From contig OZ244625.1 in NCBI GenBank assembly GCA_965218555.1, positions 2,170,001 to 2,234,000 on the forward strand: 64,000 bases of DNA. Reading direction: 5' to 3'. Below, piece after piece: positions 17,979-26,715 of the stretch (positions within the stretch are counted from its first letter, which is position 1; each line of letters opens with the position of its first letter). The position numbers were made by a program, and so were the translations under genes. A model generated the notes under the pieces. It worked only from the letters and a program-made list of their open reading frames with translations. It did not search any database and was not told where the DNA came from. Origin of the DNA: JAPPLB01 sp965218555. Lineage in GTDB: Bacteria; Acidobacteriota; Terriglobia; Bryobacterales; UBA6623.

Positions 17979-19122
17979 ACCCCCGTTCGGCGTCCTGCTC
18001 GTAACGGGCGGGATGACCCACCAGGAGAACTACGGAGCAGGATTTCTCGCCGACCCGCGAGCAAGAGTCGTCGGCCTTACCGATGAACCCGATGTCGACG
18101 AACGCCGAGATCGCCTGAACCGCGAGTTGGCCGACCAGTTCGGCATCCCCTTCCTGCCGGATATCCGCGCGGCGCTCGCGCGGTCCGACGTGCACCTCGT
18201 CTCCGTCTGCTCCGAATTCGAGCGGCGCACCCGTGTCTCTCAACTCTGTGCGGAAGCCGGTAAGCATATCTACGTCGACAAGCCCATGGCGACGAACATG
18301 GCAGAGGCCGACAAACTCGTAGCAGCAGCCGGACAGCAGGGCTTGCGAGGGCAGATGTTCACCCAAGTTGGTGCGCCGTACGCAAGGCGGCTGAAAGGAA
18401 TCGTCGATTCCGGCGCGTTGGGCGAGATCAAGTCGATCCAGTGCGATCTCATGTTCGCGAAGGGTTTCACCGGCGGTGCGCCGCTCGGCGAGCCTCGGCG
18501 CGAGCACTATCCGCCCAGGCGGTTCACATTCCCTGACGCCAAGCGCGAGATCTGGACGACCGCGGTCTATTCGCTCACCTTGATCCGCTGGCTCCTCGGC
18601 GGACCCCGCTTTCTCAGCGTCTATGCCAGCAGCGCCAACTACTTTTTTGAGGAGCACTACAAACGCGATGTCGAGGACTTCGGCACGCTTGCCCTCACGC
18701 TCGACAGCGGCGTTACGGCGTCGCTGATCGCCGGAAGGATCGGTTGGCACAGTCACCGCAGTTCCGGCCCGAACTTCACACGCATCATCGGCAGCAAGCG
18801 CAGCTTCCTTCTCGACGCGCACAGTCCGCGCTTCGAAATCTCGTCTGAGAATAAGTGGGCGCCGCCGGCGAAGGACCCGCTCGACCCCATGGGTTTCTGG
18901 TCGAGCACCATGGAGCGTGGGAACGCCCAACCCAAGCCCTTTTGGCATGAGCCGCCGACCGCGACAGGGCGATCGGATCAGGCTCTTTTCCTCGACTGCC
19001 TCGAACAGGACAAAGAGCCGGAAGTCACGCTGGACGCTGCCGCACAGGCATCCGAGGCGATGCTGGCCGCCTACCAGTCGGCCGCCACAGGGCAGGTGGT
19101 GGCGCTGCCTCTGCCACGCTAG
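17971..19122 (+). CDS. Gfo/Idh/MocA family oxidoreductase
   Basis: A 383-residue NAD(P)-dependent dehydrogenase. GTG at 17971 has GGGAGGG 10 bases upstream. The N-terminal Rossmann part (FGVLLVTGG, then VVGLTDEPDV) and the hallmark AGKHIYVDKPMATNMAEADKLV (Lys of the EKP-type motif, here DKP) are clear. These are followed by the alpha/beta substrate domain. Family members oxidise or reduce sugars, inositols or their derivatives. The first strand lacks the classical GxGxxG spacing (VTGGMTHQEN), so cofactor binding may differ. It overlaps the preceding small hypothetical gene. Confidence 0.82.
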   Translation: MARPPFGVLLVTGGMTHQENYGAGFLADPRARVVGLTDEPDVDERRDRLNRELADQFGIPFLPDIRAALARSDVHLVSVCSEFERRTRVSQLCAEAGKHIYVDKPMATNMAEADKLVAAAGQQGLRGQMFTQVGAPYARRLKGIVDSGALGEIKSIQCDLMFAKGFTGGAPLGEPRREHYPPRRFTFPDAKREIWTTAVYSLTLIRWLLGGPRFLSVYASSANYFFEEHYKRDVEDFGTLALTLDSGVTASLIAGRIGWHSHRSSGPNFTRIIGSKRSFLLDAHSPRFEISSENKWAPPAKDPLDPMGFWSSTMERGNAQPKPFWHEPPTATGRSDQALFLDCLEQDKEPEVTLDAAAQASEAMLAAYQSAATGQVVALPLPR

Positions 19123-19269
19123 CAACTTCCAGAATGGCTCCTGGCCATCCCGCCAAGGCCGCCGAGCGATTGCTTGACGTACTGAGAATCCTGAGCCGGT
19201 TTCGCAGATCAGAGCGGTGTGATAACCTGACAGCAGCTCGACCCGCATACCCGCTCGGGAGGAACGAAC

Positions 19270-20157
19270 ATGCCCATCGAGAGACGCCATTTTTTCCGCT
19301 GCGGACTCGCCGTCGGCGCTGCACTCGCGGCCGGCTTGGACCGGAACAGCGCGCGCGCCGTCGCACTCCCTCGCAGGTACGCCAACGACATGGTCGAGTT
19401 GGGGCCGGACAAGGTCAAGCTCTCCCGCCTGGCGATGGGCACCGGTACAAGTGGTTTTGGCGGGTCTTCGAATCAGACGCGTCAGCTCGGCGTCAAGGGC
19501 ATGGTCGATTTGGTTTGGTTCGGCTACGACAACGGCGTTACGTTTTGGGATTCGGCGGACCAGTACGGCAGCCATCCGCACCTGAAGAGCGCTCTCAAGC
19601 ACATCCCGCGTGAAAAGGTCGCGATCATGACCAAGACCCACGCCAAGACCTACGAAGAGATGCGGCGCGACCTCGACCGCTACCAACAAGAACTCGGTAC
19701 GGACTACATCGACATCGTCCTGTTGCACGCCATGCGCGAAGTCGACTGGCCGACGCAGCGCAAAGGAGCCATGGAGTACCTCTCCGAGATGCGCGAGAAG
19801 GGTGTGGTCAAGACGCACGGGGTCTCCTGCCACTCGCTGCCGGCCTTGAAGACCGCCGCGAAGACACCATGGGTGCACGTTGACCTCGCGCGCATCAACC
19901 CGATGGGCGTCGCGATGGACGCCGACCCCGCCACCGTCAAAGATGTCCTGCGCGAAATGAAGAGTAAAGGCAAGGGAATCATCGGCATGAAGATTCTGGG
20001 CGCCGGCAAGATGCGCAATCGGGTCGACGAGATGCTCTCTCACGCGCTCGCGATGGACTTCGTCGACACCTTTACGATCGGCGCCGAGAGCATCCAGGAG
20101 CTTGGCAATCTGATTCGCCGCATCCCGCAAGCCTCGCAGCGCGGCTGGCCGAGCTGA
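19270..20157 (+). CDS. Aldo/keto reductase family protein, Tat-exported
   Basis: A 295-residue protein starting MPIERRHFFRCGLAVGAALA, a twin-arginine-like signal, with a GGGAGG-type ribosome binding site upstream. AKR features are visible: LAMGTGTSGFGG, GVTFWDSADQYG, IMTKTHAKTYEEMRRDL and DYIDIVLLHAMRE. The catalytic Tyr position is present as DQYG. It lies 147 bases after the Gfo/Idh gene and 42 before pyrF. It is probably an exported sugar/aldehyde oxidoreductase, the second of this type in the window. Confidence 0.83.
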   Translation: MPIERRHFFRCGLAVGAALAAGLDRNSARAVALPRRYANDMVELGPDKVKLSRLAMGTGTSGFGGSSNQTRQLGVKGMVDLVWFGYDNGVTFWDSADQYGSHPHLKSALKHIPREKVAIMTKTHAKTYEEMRRDLDRYQQELGTDYIDIVLLHAMREVDWPTQRKGAMEYLSEMREKGVVKTHGVSCHSLPALKTAAKTPWVHVDLARINPMGVAMDADPATVKDVLREMKSKGKGIIGMKILGAGKMRNRVDEMLSHALAMDFVDTFTIGAESIQELGNLIRRIPQASQRGWPS

Positions 20158-20199
20158 GGCTTGGGTGCGACAGATCGCCCCGGCTTCTCCGCCGCTCAG

Positions 20200-20928
20200 A
20201 TGTCGTCTCTCCCCAGTCTGCTCTCCTGCAAGGATATTGCTCTGTCCGAGCGGCTGATTTTCGCCCTCGATGTCCCGACGACAGACGAGGCCCGACGGCT
20301 CGTCAAGCGTCTCGGCGATTCCGTCCACTTTTACAAGCTGGGCTTGGAACTCTCCATGGCTGGCGGGTACTTCGAGTTGGTCGATGACCTGATTGCTCAA
20401 GACAAAAAGGTCTTCGTCGACCTCAAGTTCTTTGACGTTCCCCAGACCGTTCAGCGAGCCGTCGCGCGCCTCGACGGACGCGGTATTTCCTTCACGACCG
20501 TGCACGGCAACGAGAACATCCTCAAAGCGGCATGTTCCGCGAAAGGCGACGTGAAGATTCTCGCCGTGACCGTGCTGACGAGTCTCGACGAGGGAGATTT
20601 GCGCGACCTGGGATTCCGGTGCAGTCCGAAGGAACTCGTTCTATCGCGTGCTAAACGCGCTCTCGCTGTCGGCTGTGACGGCGTTGTCTCGTCGGGACTC
20701 GAAGCGCCGGAGCTACGCCGCGAGCTGGGCGAAAACTTCCTGGTCGTTATCCCCGGCATCCGCCCGGTGGCCAACGTCGACGATCAGAAGCGGACGGTCA
20801 GCGTCGAGCAGGCTTTTCACAACGGCGCTGACTACATCGTTGTCGGACGGCCGATCAAAGAAGCGCCCGATCCCCGCGAAGCGGCGGAGGCGATCCAACA
20901 GACGATTGCGGACGTCTTCAGCGGATAA
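20200..20928 (+). CDS. pyrF: Orotidine 5'-phosphate decarboxylase
   Basis: About 242 residues. PyrF makes UMP from OMP in pyrimidine synthesis in the cytoplasm. The N-terminal LIFALDVP, the catalytic VFVDLKFFDVP (Asp74, Lys76, Asp79), the phosphate-binding VIPGIRP and the final DYIVVGRPI are all in place. ATG at 20200 is preferred over an upstream TTG because homology begins shortly after it. The 3' end overlaps the convergent thpR by 11 bases. Confidence 0.93.
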   Translation: MSSLPSLLSCKDIALSERLIFALDVPTTDEARRLVKRLGDSVHFYKLGLELSMAGGYFELVDDLIAQDKKVFVDLKFFDVPQTVQRAVARLDGRGISFTTVHGNENILKAACSAKGDVKILAVTVLTSLDEGDLRDLGFRCSPKELVLSRAKRALAVGCDGVVSSGLEAPELRRELGENFLVVIPGIRPVANVDDQKRTVSVEQAFHNGADYIVVGRPIKEAPDPREAAEAIQQTIADVFSG

Positions 20929-21496
20929 GGCGGCCGCCGTCGGGCAGGTCACTGCCGGTGAGTGGGAACTCCTCGATTTTTCGGTACACCGCCCCGGTCG
21001 GCCGCAGCTCACTCGCGAAGAGCACGAAGCGATCCACGATCTGCCCGCCGAACTCGCGGCCGTGCTCGTCGATGGCACGCTGCAACTCCACCGGCCGGAT
21101 TCTGCCTTTCACCCGGCCTAAGGTCACATGCGGCCGGTAAGCCCGCCGCTCCCGTTCGATCCCCAACAGCGCCAGCGCCTCGTCGACCTTTGCGGCGAGT
21201 CGCGGCAGGTCGTCATCGTGTCGCAGGCCGGCCAGGAAGACCCGAGGAGAGCGCATATTCGGCAAGACGCCCAATCCGGCGACGGTGAAGCGAATCGGAC
21301 CGGCCCTCACGCGGCGAAGCGCCTCGACCACTTCATCGCAACTCCTCTCGGGCCATTCACCGATGAACTTCAGAGTCAGGTGCTGGTTCTGCTGCCGCAC
21401 CCACCGCATGGGCAGTCCGGGCCGCAAAGCATCGATTGCCTCCTGCAGAGCTTGCCGGCAGCCTTCGTCCAGTTCGATCGCCGCAAACAAACGCAT
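20918..21496 (-). CDS. thpR: RNA 2',3'-cyclic phosphodiesterase
   Basis: A 192-residue protein of the 2H phosphoesterase family (LigT/ThpR). Both HxTx motifs are present: HLTL (His39) and HVTL (His123). The length fits the family. It hydrolyses 2',3'-cyclic phosphate ends on RNA in the cytoplasm. The N-terminus MRLFAAIEL is characteristic. It converges on pyrF with an 11-base overlap and is divergent from the radical SAM gene at 21551. Confidence 0.9.
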   Translation of the reverse strand: MRLFAAIELDEGCRQALQEAIDALRPGLPMRWVRQQNQHLTLKFIGEWPERSCDEVVEALRRVRAGPIRFTVAGLGVLPNMRSPRVFLAGLRHDDDLPRLAAKVDEALALLGIERERRAYRPHVTLGRVKGRIRPVELQRAIDEHGREFGGQIVDRFVLFASELRPTGAVYRKIEEFPLTGSDLPDGGRLIR

Positions 21497-21550
21497 CTCG
21501 GAGTTCCCACAAGTAGTATGGCCGCTGTGTTGTAAACTGACTCGTCGTCA

Positions 21551-22603
21551 ATGGCTACCGACCGACACCGGCTCATCCAGGGGCTGCTGCAGTACTACCC
21601 CTTCGTGATCAAGAACTTCAGTGCCTACTTCAAAAATCTCTATCGCCGCAGAATTCTCAAGACAACGGTCGTAACGCCGTTCTCGGCGATCTTCTACGCC
21701 ACGCATAAGTGCAATCTCGATTGCAGCTACTGCACGCAGAAGAACCCGGAAGTCTTCAGCGAGGAACTCGACACCGAAACGACCATTCGCCTGTTCCGCA
21801 ACCTGCGCAAGGATGTCGACACGTTGTTGATTACAGGCGGCGAGTGCACCGTCCGACCCGATATCGAGGAACTGGTCCGCGCGGCCAGGCAAGACGTGAA
21901 GTTCCGGTCTGTGCTGGCGGTGACGAACGGGGTGCTGCTCGATAAACGCCGGGCGATGCTGCCGCATCTCAGCGGACTGATCTGCAGCCTCGACGCGATC
22001 TCTCACGATCCCTCCGAGCCGCTGTCAAAGTCGGCCGCCGTGCCGCGCGTACTCGAGAACCTCATGATGGCCAAGGAGATTCTTCCGGCCAATGCCATCA
22101 CACTGAGTTGCGTTCTCGAGTTGTGGAACATCGAAGAAGCCGAGAAGATCCTGGCATTTTGCCAGGAGCACGATTTTCATTTCTCCGTGCAGTCCGCTCA
22201 AAACAACGGTAAGTATCCGAACTTCACTTACTTGAAGAATGAGCGCTACCAGCGCTTCGTGGACAAACTCATCTCGATGCGAAAGAACCGCGAGGCGCGC
22301 ATCAACGGTACGCCCAAGCTGCTCTCGACCGTGCTGCGGTTCGAAGAGTTCAAGTGCTATCCGACTATGTTCCCGCGCGTCTATCCCAACGGCGACATCT
22401 TCTATCCCTGCGAAGTTCTGCGGAAGATCGCCGGGAATGTGCTGGAGGACGGATCGATCTCCGCGGCGTTCGCCCGGGGTCGCCGGATCTACGGCGAAAC
22501 CCCGCAGTGCAAGAATAACTGCTTCTTGTTCGGGAACGTCTTATCTTCCTATTACGTGGAAGACTTCTGGGGATTGGCCGCCGACACCGTCCGGCCCGCC
22601 TAG
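21551..22603 (+). CDS. Radical SAM protein with C-terminal cysteine region
   Basis: A 350-residue radical SAM enzyme. The cluster motif CxxxCxxC is seen as CNLDCSYC near residue 56, followed by TGGECTVRPDIEEL (SAM-binding GGE) and TNGVLLD. The C-terminus holds more cysteines (FKCYPTMFP, IFYPCEVL, CKNNCFLFG), arranged like a SPASM-type or partial auxiliary cluster site. Such enzymes modify peptides, lipids or cofactors; no precursor peptide was recognised nearby. The 3' end overlaps the convergent membrane-protein gene by 63 bases. Confidence 0.82.
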   Translation: MATDRHRLIQGLLQYYPFVIKNFSAYFKNLYRRRILKTTVVTPFSAIFYATHKCNLDCSYCTQKNPEVFSEELDTETTIRLFRNLRKDVDTLLITGGECTVRPDIEELVRAARQDVKFRSVLAVTNGVLLDKRRAMLPHLSGLICSLDAISHDPSEPLSKSAAVPRVLENLMMAKEILPANAITLSCVLELWNIEEAEKILAFCQEHDFHFSVQSAQNNGKYPNFTYLKNERYQRFVDKLISMRKNREARINGTPKLLSTVLRFEEFKCYPTMFPRVYPNGDIFYPCEVLRKIAGNVLEDGSISAAFARGRRIYGETPQCKNNCFLFGNVLSSYYVEDFWGLAADTVRPA

Positions 22604-23296
22604 CCGCTTGACGCTGTAGATCGCGTGCGCCGCCGTTTCGGCCAGGTGGGTATGGAACGCGCCGGCGTACTCGAACCGGAGCACTCTCCCATCCTTCAGG
22701 AACAGCTCCATGGGAGCAGTCGCTGTTTGATCGACGTGTGTCTCGCGCACGGGCGGGTCCTTGGCTTCCGAGACGTAGACCGGCACGTAGGGCTCGCCGT
22801 CCACACGGATGTCTTCGATCTCCGGCACGGGAAGGCTTCCGACCACATCGACACCGTCTGCCGGAACGAACAACAACTCTCGATCTTTCAGCAGAATGTA
22901 CAGCGGCTCTCCGGTCGGGACGCCGGGAAATCGGCCTGACGTCAGCTTCCCGCCGTTCAGTAAGTAATCCGACTTGTAACGAGCCTGCAGCTTGCGCTCG
23001 TGCTCCGGGTCGCGCACACCCCTGACCAGCAGGGCAAACAGGACAAGCACGCTCCCGGGAATCACAAGCCAGAGTTTCGAGAAGGTCATTCCGAGCGCGA
23101 CGACCGCCAGGCCCAATCCTGCTGCAAGAAGCCGCACGCGCCACCAATCCGGTCTGCGGCGTCGGCGTCGGACGGTGGGCAGAAGCAGGACGACCCAAAA
23201 GAAGGCGTACAGAAGCGACTTGATCCACTTCGACGGTCGGGCCGGCCGGAGTGATCTCTTCGCGGCGCCTTCTTGCTGTGCTGTGTCCGACGGCAT
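22541..23296 (-). CDS. Hypothetical membrane protein
   Basis: About 251 residues with three likely membrane segments near the N-terminus (LLYAFFWVVLLLP, LLAAGLGLAVVALGM, LWLVIPGSVLVLFALLV). A soluble beta-rich domain of about 150 residues follows (YILLKDRELLFVPADGV, MELFLKDGRVLRFEYAG). The start is uncertain: ATG 23296 is used, but a TTG at 23317 would overlap the glmM stop codon. It probably belongs to the glmM transcript. No named family is recognised. Confidence 0.6.
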   Translation of the reverse strand: MPSDTAQQEGAAKRSLRPARPSKWIKSLLYAFFWVVLLLPTVRRRRRRPDWWRVRLLAAGLGLAVVALGMTFSKLWLVIPGSVLVLFALLVRGVRDPEHERKLQARYKSDYLLNGGKLTSGRFPGVPTGEPLYILLKDRELLFVPADGVDVVGSLPVPEIEDIRVDGEPYVPVYVSEAKDPPVRETHVDQTATAPMELFLKDGRVLRFEYAGAFHTHLAETAAHAIYSVKRLGGPDGVGGQSPEVFHVIGR

Positions 23297-23313
23297 GAGT
23301 CGGCGGCGCTCGC

Positions 23314-24657
23314 TCAAGCTCCCAGCTCCTGCTGAAAGAGTTCCACGAGTCGGCGAGTGTGCTCGTCCACCAGGGCCTGCGTCTCGGCTTCCACCATCAC
23401 CCGCGCCAGCGGCTCCGTCCCGGAGTAGCGCACGACCACGCGCCCGCGGCCGTTGAGTTCGCGGCGGCTGCGGTCGACGGCGTCAGCAATGACCGGGACT
23501 TCTTCGATAGGAGGTTTCCGTGTCACACGGACGTTCTCGAGTTTCTGGGGAAATACCACCAGCCGCGTCCTCAGCTCGCTCAAAGGCTTGTTTTCCGCCG
23601 CCAGGATCCGCATCATCATCAGGGCCGTCAGCAAGCCGTCGCCCGTCGTGGCGTAGGACCGGAAAATGATGTGACCGGACTGCTCGCCGCCCAACGCGGC
23701 GCCGGCGCGCAACATCTCTTCCAACACATACTTGTCGCCCACCGGAGCGCGCAACATCGAGAGGCCTCTCTCGCGGAGAGCCTTCTCCAAGCCCATGTTG
23801 GCCATGACCGTGGTCACGATTCGGCCACCGGGAAGCCTGTCACAGCGCGCCAGATACTCGGCCGCCAACAGCAGGATCACATCGCCATCGACGACGTTGC
23901 CATCCTCGGCTACGAACAGGACCCTGTCTGCGTCGCCGTCGAACGCGATACCAACACGGCCGTTGCTTTCGGAAATGCGCTTCCGCAGATTCTCCAAGTG
24001 GAGCGAGCCGCAGCCCTGGTTGATGTTGCGGCCGTTGGGCCGATCCCCAACGATCTCCGCATCGACACCCAGTCGCTCGAACACCTTGGGAGCGAGTTGT
24101 GCGGCGGCCCCGTTCGCGCAATCGACGATCACTCTCGCGGAGGCGAGATCCGGCCCCTCGGCCGCTACAGAAAGTAGATAGTTCAGGTAGGTTTCCCGCT
24201 GCGCTTGGTCCGCAGTCAGCCTCTCTGTCGCGGTTCCGCGTCCATATTTGCGAAGGCGCGCAATCTCTGCCTCGAGATCTTCTTCTTGACGGTCCGGCAG
24301 CTTCATGCCCGACGGCCCGAATACTTTGATGCCGTTGTCATGAAAGGGATTGTGGGACGCCGAAATCATGATTCCCGCCGCGAGATTCCGGGACCGCGTC
24401 AGGTAGGCTACGCCGGGAGTCGTGATGATTCCTGCGGAACGTACCGCTACGCCCTGGCTTGCAAGACCGCCGGCCAGCAGGGAGGCGATATGAGGTCCTG
24501 ATTCGCGGGTATCCATGCCGATCAGCGCTGTGGCGTTCACGGTGGTCTGCAGGCTTTTTCCCAAAGCCGATCCCACCGCGAACACAGTGTCATCGTCGAG
24601 AGGGGGCTCGCTGGCCACGCCGCGGATGCCATCGGTCCCAAAAAGTTTCTTTGCCAT
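23314..24657 (-). CDS. glmM: Phosphoglucosamine mutase
   Basis: About 447 residues starting at MAKKLFGTDGIRGVASEPP, the invariant GlmM N-terminus, which fixes the start at 24657. The active-site serine motif ISASHNPFHDNGIKVFG (Ser101), the metal loop FDGDADR and the phosphate-binding VRYSGTEPLARVMVE at the C-terminus are present. GlmM converts glucosamine-6-phosphate to glucosamine-1-phosphate for peptidoglycan and outer-membrane sugars, and is activated by phosphorylation of that serine. A membrane protein gene follows closely. Confidence 0.95.
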   Translation of the reverse strand: MAKKLFGTDGIRGVASEPPLDDDTVFAVGSALGKSLQTTVNATALIGMDTRESGPHIASLLAGGLASQGVAVRSAGIITTPGVAYLTRSRNLAAGIMISASHNPFHDNGIKVFGPSGMKLPDRQEEDLEAEIARLRKYGRGTATERLTADQAQRETYLNYLLSVAAEGPDLASARVIVDCANGAAAQLAPKVFERLGVDAEIVGDRPNGRNINQGCGSLHLENLRKRISESNGRVGIAFDGDADRVLFVAEDGNVVDGDVILLLAAEYLARCDRLPGGRIVTTVMANMGLEKALRERGLSMLRAPVGDKYVLEEMLRAGAALGGEQSGHIIFRSYATTGDGLLTALMMMRILAAENKPLSELRTRLVVFPQKLENVRVTRKPPIEEVPVIADAVDRSRRELNGRGRVVVRYSGTEPLARVMVEAETQALVDEHTRRLVELFQQELGA

Positions 24658-25216
24658 CAGGCTTCGCTGCCGTGCGCGGCGCATTCGCACCTGAACCGTC
24701 ATGCCCGCGCCGTCCGCGCATCGGACACAAGGATCAGACACGCGGGCTGCCGTGCGGAAAGTGCCTTGCGGCGACGGCTTGACGCAAGTCGATACGGTCG
24801 GTCGTCACCTGCCCGAACGGACTCGCTTGGCCTTCCGGTCCCACGACAGTGAGCCGGGAGGGTTGACTGCTTGGGAGTCGATGGGCAACCGTTGGCGGTC
24901 ACACCCGTAAGAGTCTCCCAACATCTCAATGAGTCCGCTGCGAGATCTTCTTCAGTGTAACGAAAGCGCCTGCGACGCCCCGTTCGCCGCAGCGTCCGGG
25001 ACGCTGCCGGTCCAAATCCGTTCGTGAGGGTCACGGCGTGGCGACAGTGCTCCGCGCAAGGCCGGCTCTCCATAACTGCATGCCATAGCGGGTTGTCGCG
25101 AGGGTTTTGACGTCCGGGCCGGACAGGTGTTGCCGAACCCGGACGAGAGGCCGCGAATCTCATACGGAGATGCGCGCTGCCGGACTTGCCGACCGCTGCT
25201 GCCGGGCTATTCCGGG
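24658..25216. other. Gene-free stretch upstream of glmM
   Basis: This 559-base interval separates glmM (leftward) from the secretin-like gene (also leftward). Open frames here are Arg/Pro-rich with no recognisable motif and look like chance. No tRNA, terminator or known riboswitch was recognised. It should contain the glmM promoter and the end of the ECF operon. Confidence 0.5.
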
Positions 25217-25996
25217 CTAATCCACGACATTGGCGTGGAGGACCAGGAATATGCCATCGACCACTCCCTGGACTCCGGCCTTGCCGACGACAACGGTCTT
25301 GCCCGCCGGGAGATCCATCTGGGTTTGTATCTGTATTCGCGAGTCGGTCAACGATCCCGCTGACGTCCGAACCGGTATTCTCGCTCTGAGCGCGATTTCG
25401 TTGAACGAGATGGTATGTCCACTCGGTGTCGGCTGAATCGCGTTCAAGCGCACGTTGAACTCATAAGAAGCGGGATCAGCTCCTTCGACAGCGAGATCAG
25501 GTATCAATCCGGAAATGAGGCTGGGCTCCTGCGGTTGCGGGCGCAACCGCAACGATGTCGTTTCGAGAAGCCGGTATCCCTGATAGGGGAACCGCTTTCG
25601 CAGTTGGCCGACGACGGGCCGGAGCAGGGGCGCTACTTCGCTCCCGGAATCGCCGGCGCGGCTGGCTCCCACCAAATAGGCGGTGATTTCTACGTTTCGG
25701 TTTTCGGAACGCGACGGCACATCAAGTTGCTTGACAGTCTTCTCCACGAATTCCACCATGCTCGGGGGGCCATGGACGACCAAGAGGCCAAGTTCGGAAT
25801 CCGTCCGCAGACTGACGGGGAGGTTCCGAAGTAGCTCATAAACACTATTGGGGTTTATGTGCTCCAGCTTGAGCATCTTCGTGACCCAATCGCCCTCTGG
25901 TGTTTGTTTCTCCTCGCCGAAAGCGCCGCTAGCGCACAACGCTAGGGCTGTCATGATGATGGCTGTACGAATCCAAAGGGTTGCTTGTCTTTGCAT
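25217..25996 (-). CDS. Secretin N-domain-like exported protein
   Basis: A 259-residue protein with a signal peptide (TAIIMTALALCASGAFG). It is followed by a region like the secretin N1/NolW domain: MLKLEHINPNSVYELLRNLP, then LLVVHGPPSMVEFVEKTVKQLD. That motif normally lines the periplasmic ring of type II/III/IV secretins, but the outer-membrane barrel domain is absent here. It begins 2 bases after the anti-sigma factor stop and so belongs to the ECF operon. It could be a target or sensor of that sigma system; this is inference. Confidence 0.65.
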   Translation of the reverse strand: MQRQATLWIRTAIIMTALALCASGAFGEEKQTPEGDWVTKMLKLEHINPNSVYELLRNLPVSLRTDSELGLLVVHGPPSMVEFVEKTVKQLDVPSRSENRNVEITAYLVGASRAGDSGSEVAPLLRPVVGQLRKRFPYQGYRLLETTSLRLRPQPQEPSLISGLIPDLAVEGADPASYEFNVRLNAIQPTPSGHTISFNEIALRARIPVRTSAGSLTDSRIQIQTQMDLPAGKTVVVGKAGVQGVVDGIFLVLHANVVD

Positions 25997-25998
25997 GA

Positions 25999-26715
25999 CT
26001 ACTCTCCGTTCCGGCCCACGAGCCAGTAGATGGTGATGTCCGGGTTGCTTGATGCGATTTGTAGGACGGCGTCCTGGTTTTCTTCGGTATCGCCGGTGTC
26101 CGCGTCGGGTAGCGAAACAACGGTGATCGCGGCTTCGATGATCGCCGGATCCGGCGCGGCGGCTCGAATGGGCTGTGCCTCGGCTTCGTCGCGACGCGGC
26201 GGGGGGGGCGGCGGTGCGGCAGGCTGTTCGACAGATACGTTTTTCACTTCATCTCTCTCTTCATCGGGTGAGAGAATCGGCTGCTCCGGCTCTTCCGGAA
26301 GCTCACTTGGCTCGCTCGGGCGAGCCGGTTTCGAGGCCACGATCTTTTCCTGCTGGTCCTGGTCTGCCGATCGAGAGTTCCAGAACGCAATCGTCACGGC
26401 CAGCGCCAACGCCAGACCGGCCACGGCCCAGCGAGGCGCAAGCCATTGTGGCGTGACCCATCGCCGCCACTCGGACGAGGCGCTGCCGGTCCGCAGCTCC
26501 GTGAGCACCCCCGCGCGCGCGGCGTACAGGCGTTGTTCCGCCAGGGGGGATCGATGCAAGGCGCGTAGCGCCGCCTGACTTGCGCGCAATTCCTCGGCGG
26601 CGCGGCGACAGTTGCCGCACTCGCTCATGTGCCTTGAAAGCTCGGCAGCCTTTTCGGGGGGCAGGTCGCCGCCTGCCTCCAACGCCAACCACTCCTCGTA
26701 CCGCCCGCAGTTCAC
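25999..26715 (-). CDS. Zinc-finger anti-sigma factor
   Basis: A 238-residue protein. The N-terminus has an anti-sigma zinc motif HxxxCxxC (His29, Cys33, Cys36 in LSRHMSECGNC). A single membrane segment (WAVAGLALALAVTIAFW, about 93-110) follows, then a proline/glutamate-rich periplasmic part. It likely holds the ECF sigma factor inactive at the membrane. The start overlaps the sigma stop by 4 bases, the usual translationally coupled arrangement. Confidence 0.85.
   Translation of the reverse strand: MNCGRYEEWLALEAGGDLPPEKAAELSRHMSECGNCRRAAEELRASQAALRALHRSPLAEQRLYAARAGVLTELRTGSASSEWRRWVTPQWLAPRWAVAGLALALAVTIAFWNSRSADQDQQEKIVASKPARPSEPSELPEEPEQPILSPDEERDEVKNVSVEQPAAPPPPPPRRDEAEAQPIRAAAPDPAIIEAAITVVSLPDADTGDTEENQDAVLQIASSNPDITIYWLVGRNGE

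Noticed and set aside
17716..20505. A 929-codon open frame on the minus strand
   Set aside because: It lies opposite several well-supported genes (Gfo/Idh, aldo/keto reductase, start of pyrF), and its protein has no recognisable motif. GC-rich codon use keeps the antisense frame open.
24699..25163. A 154-codon minus-strand frame
   Set aside because: Arg/Pro/Ser-rich sequence with no motif or ribosome binding site; likely chance.
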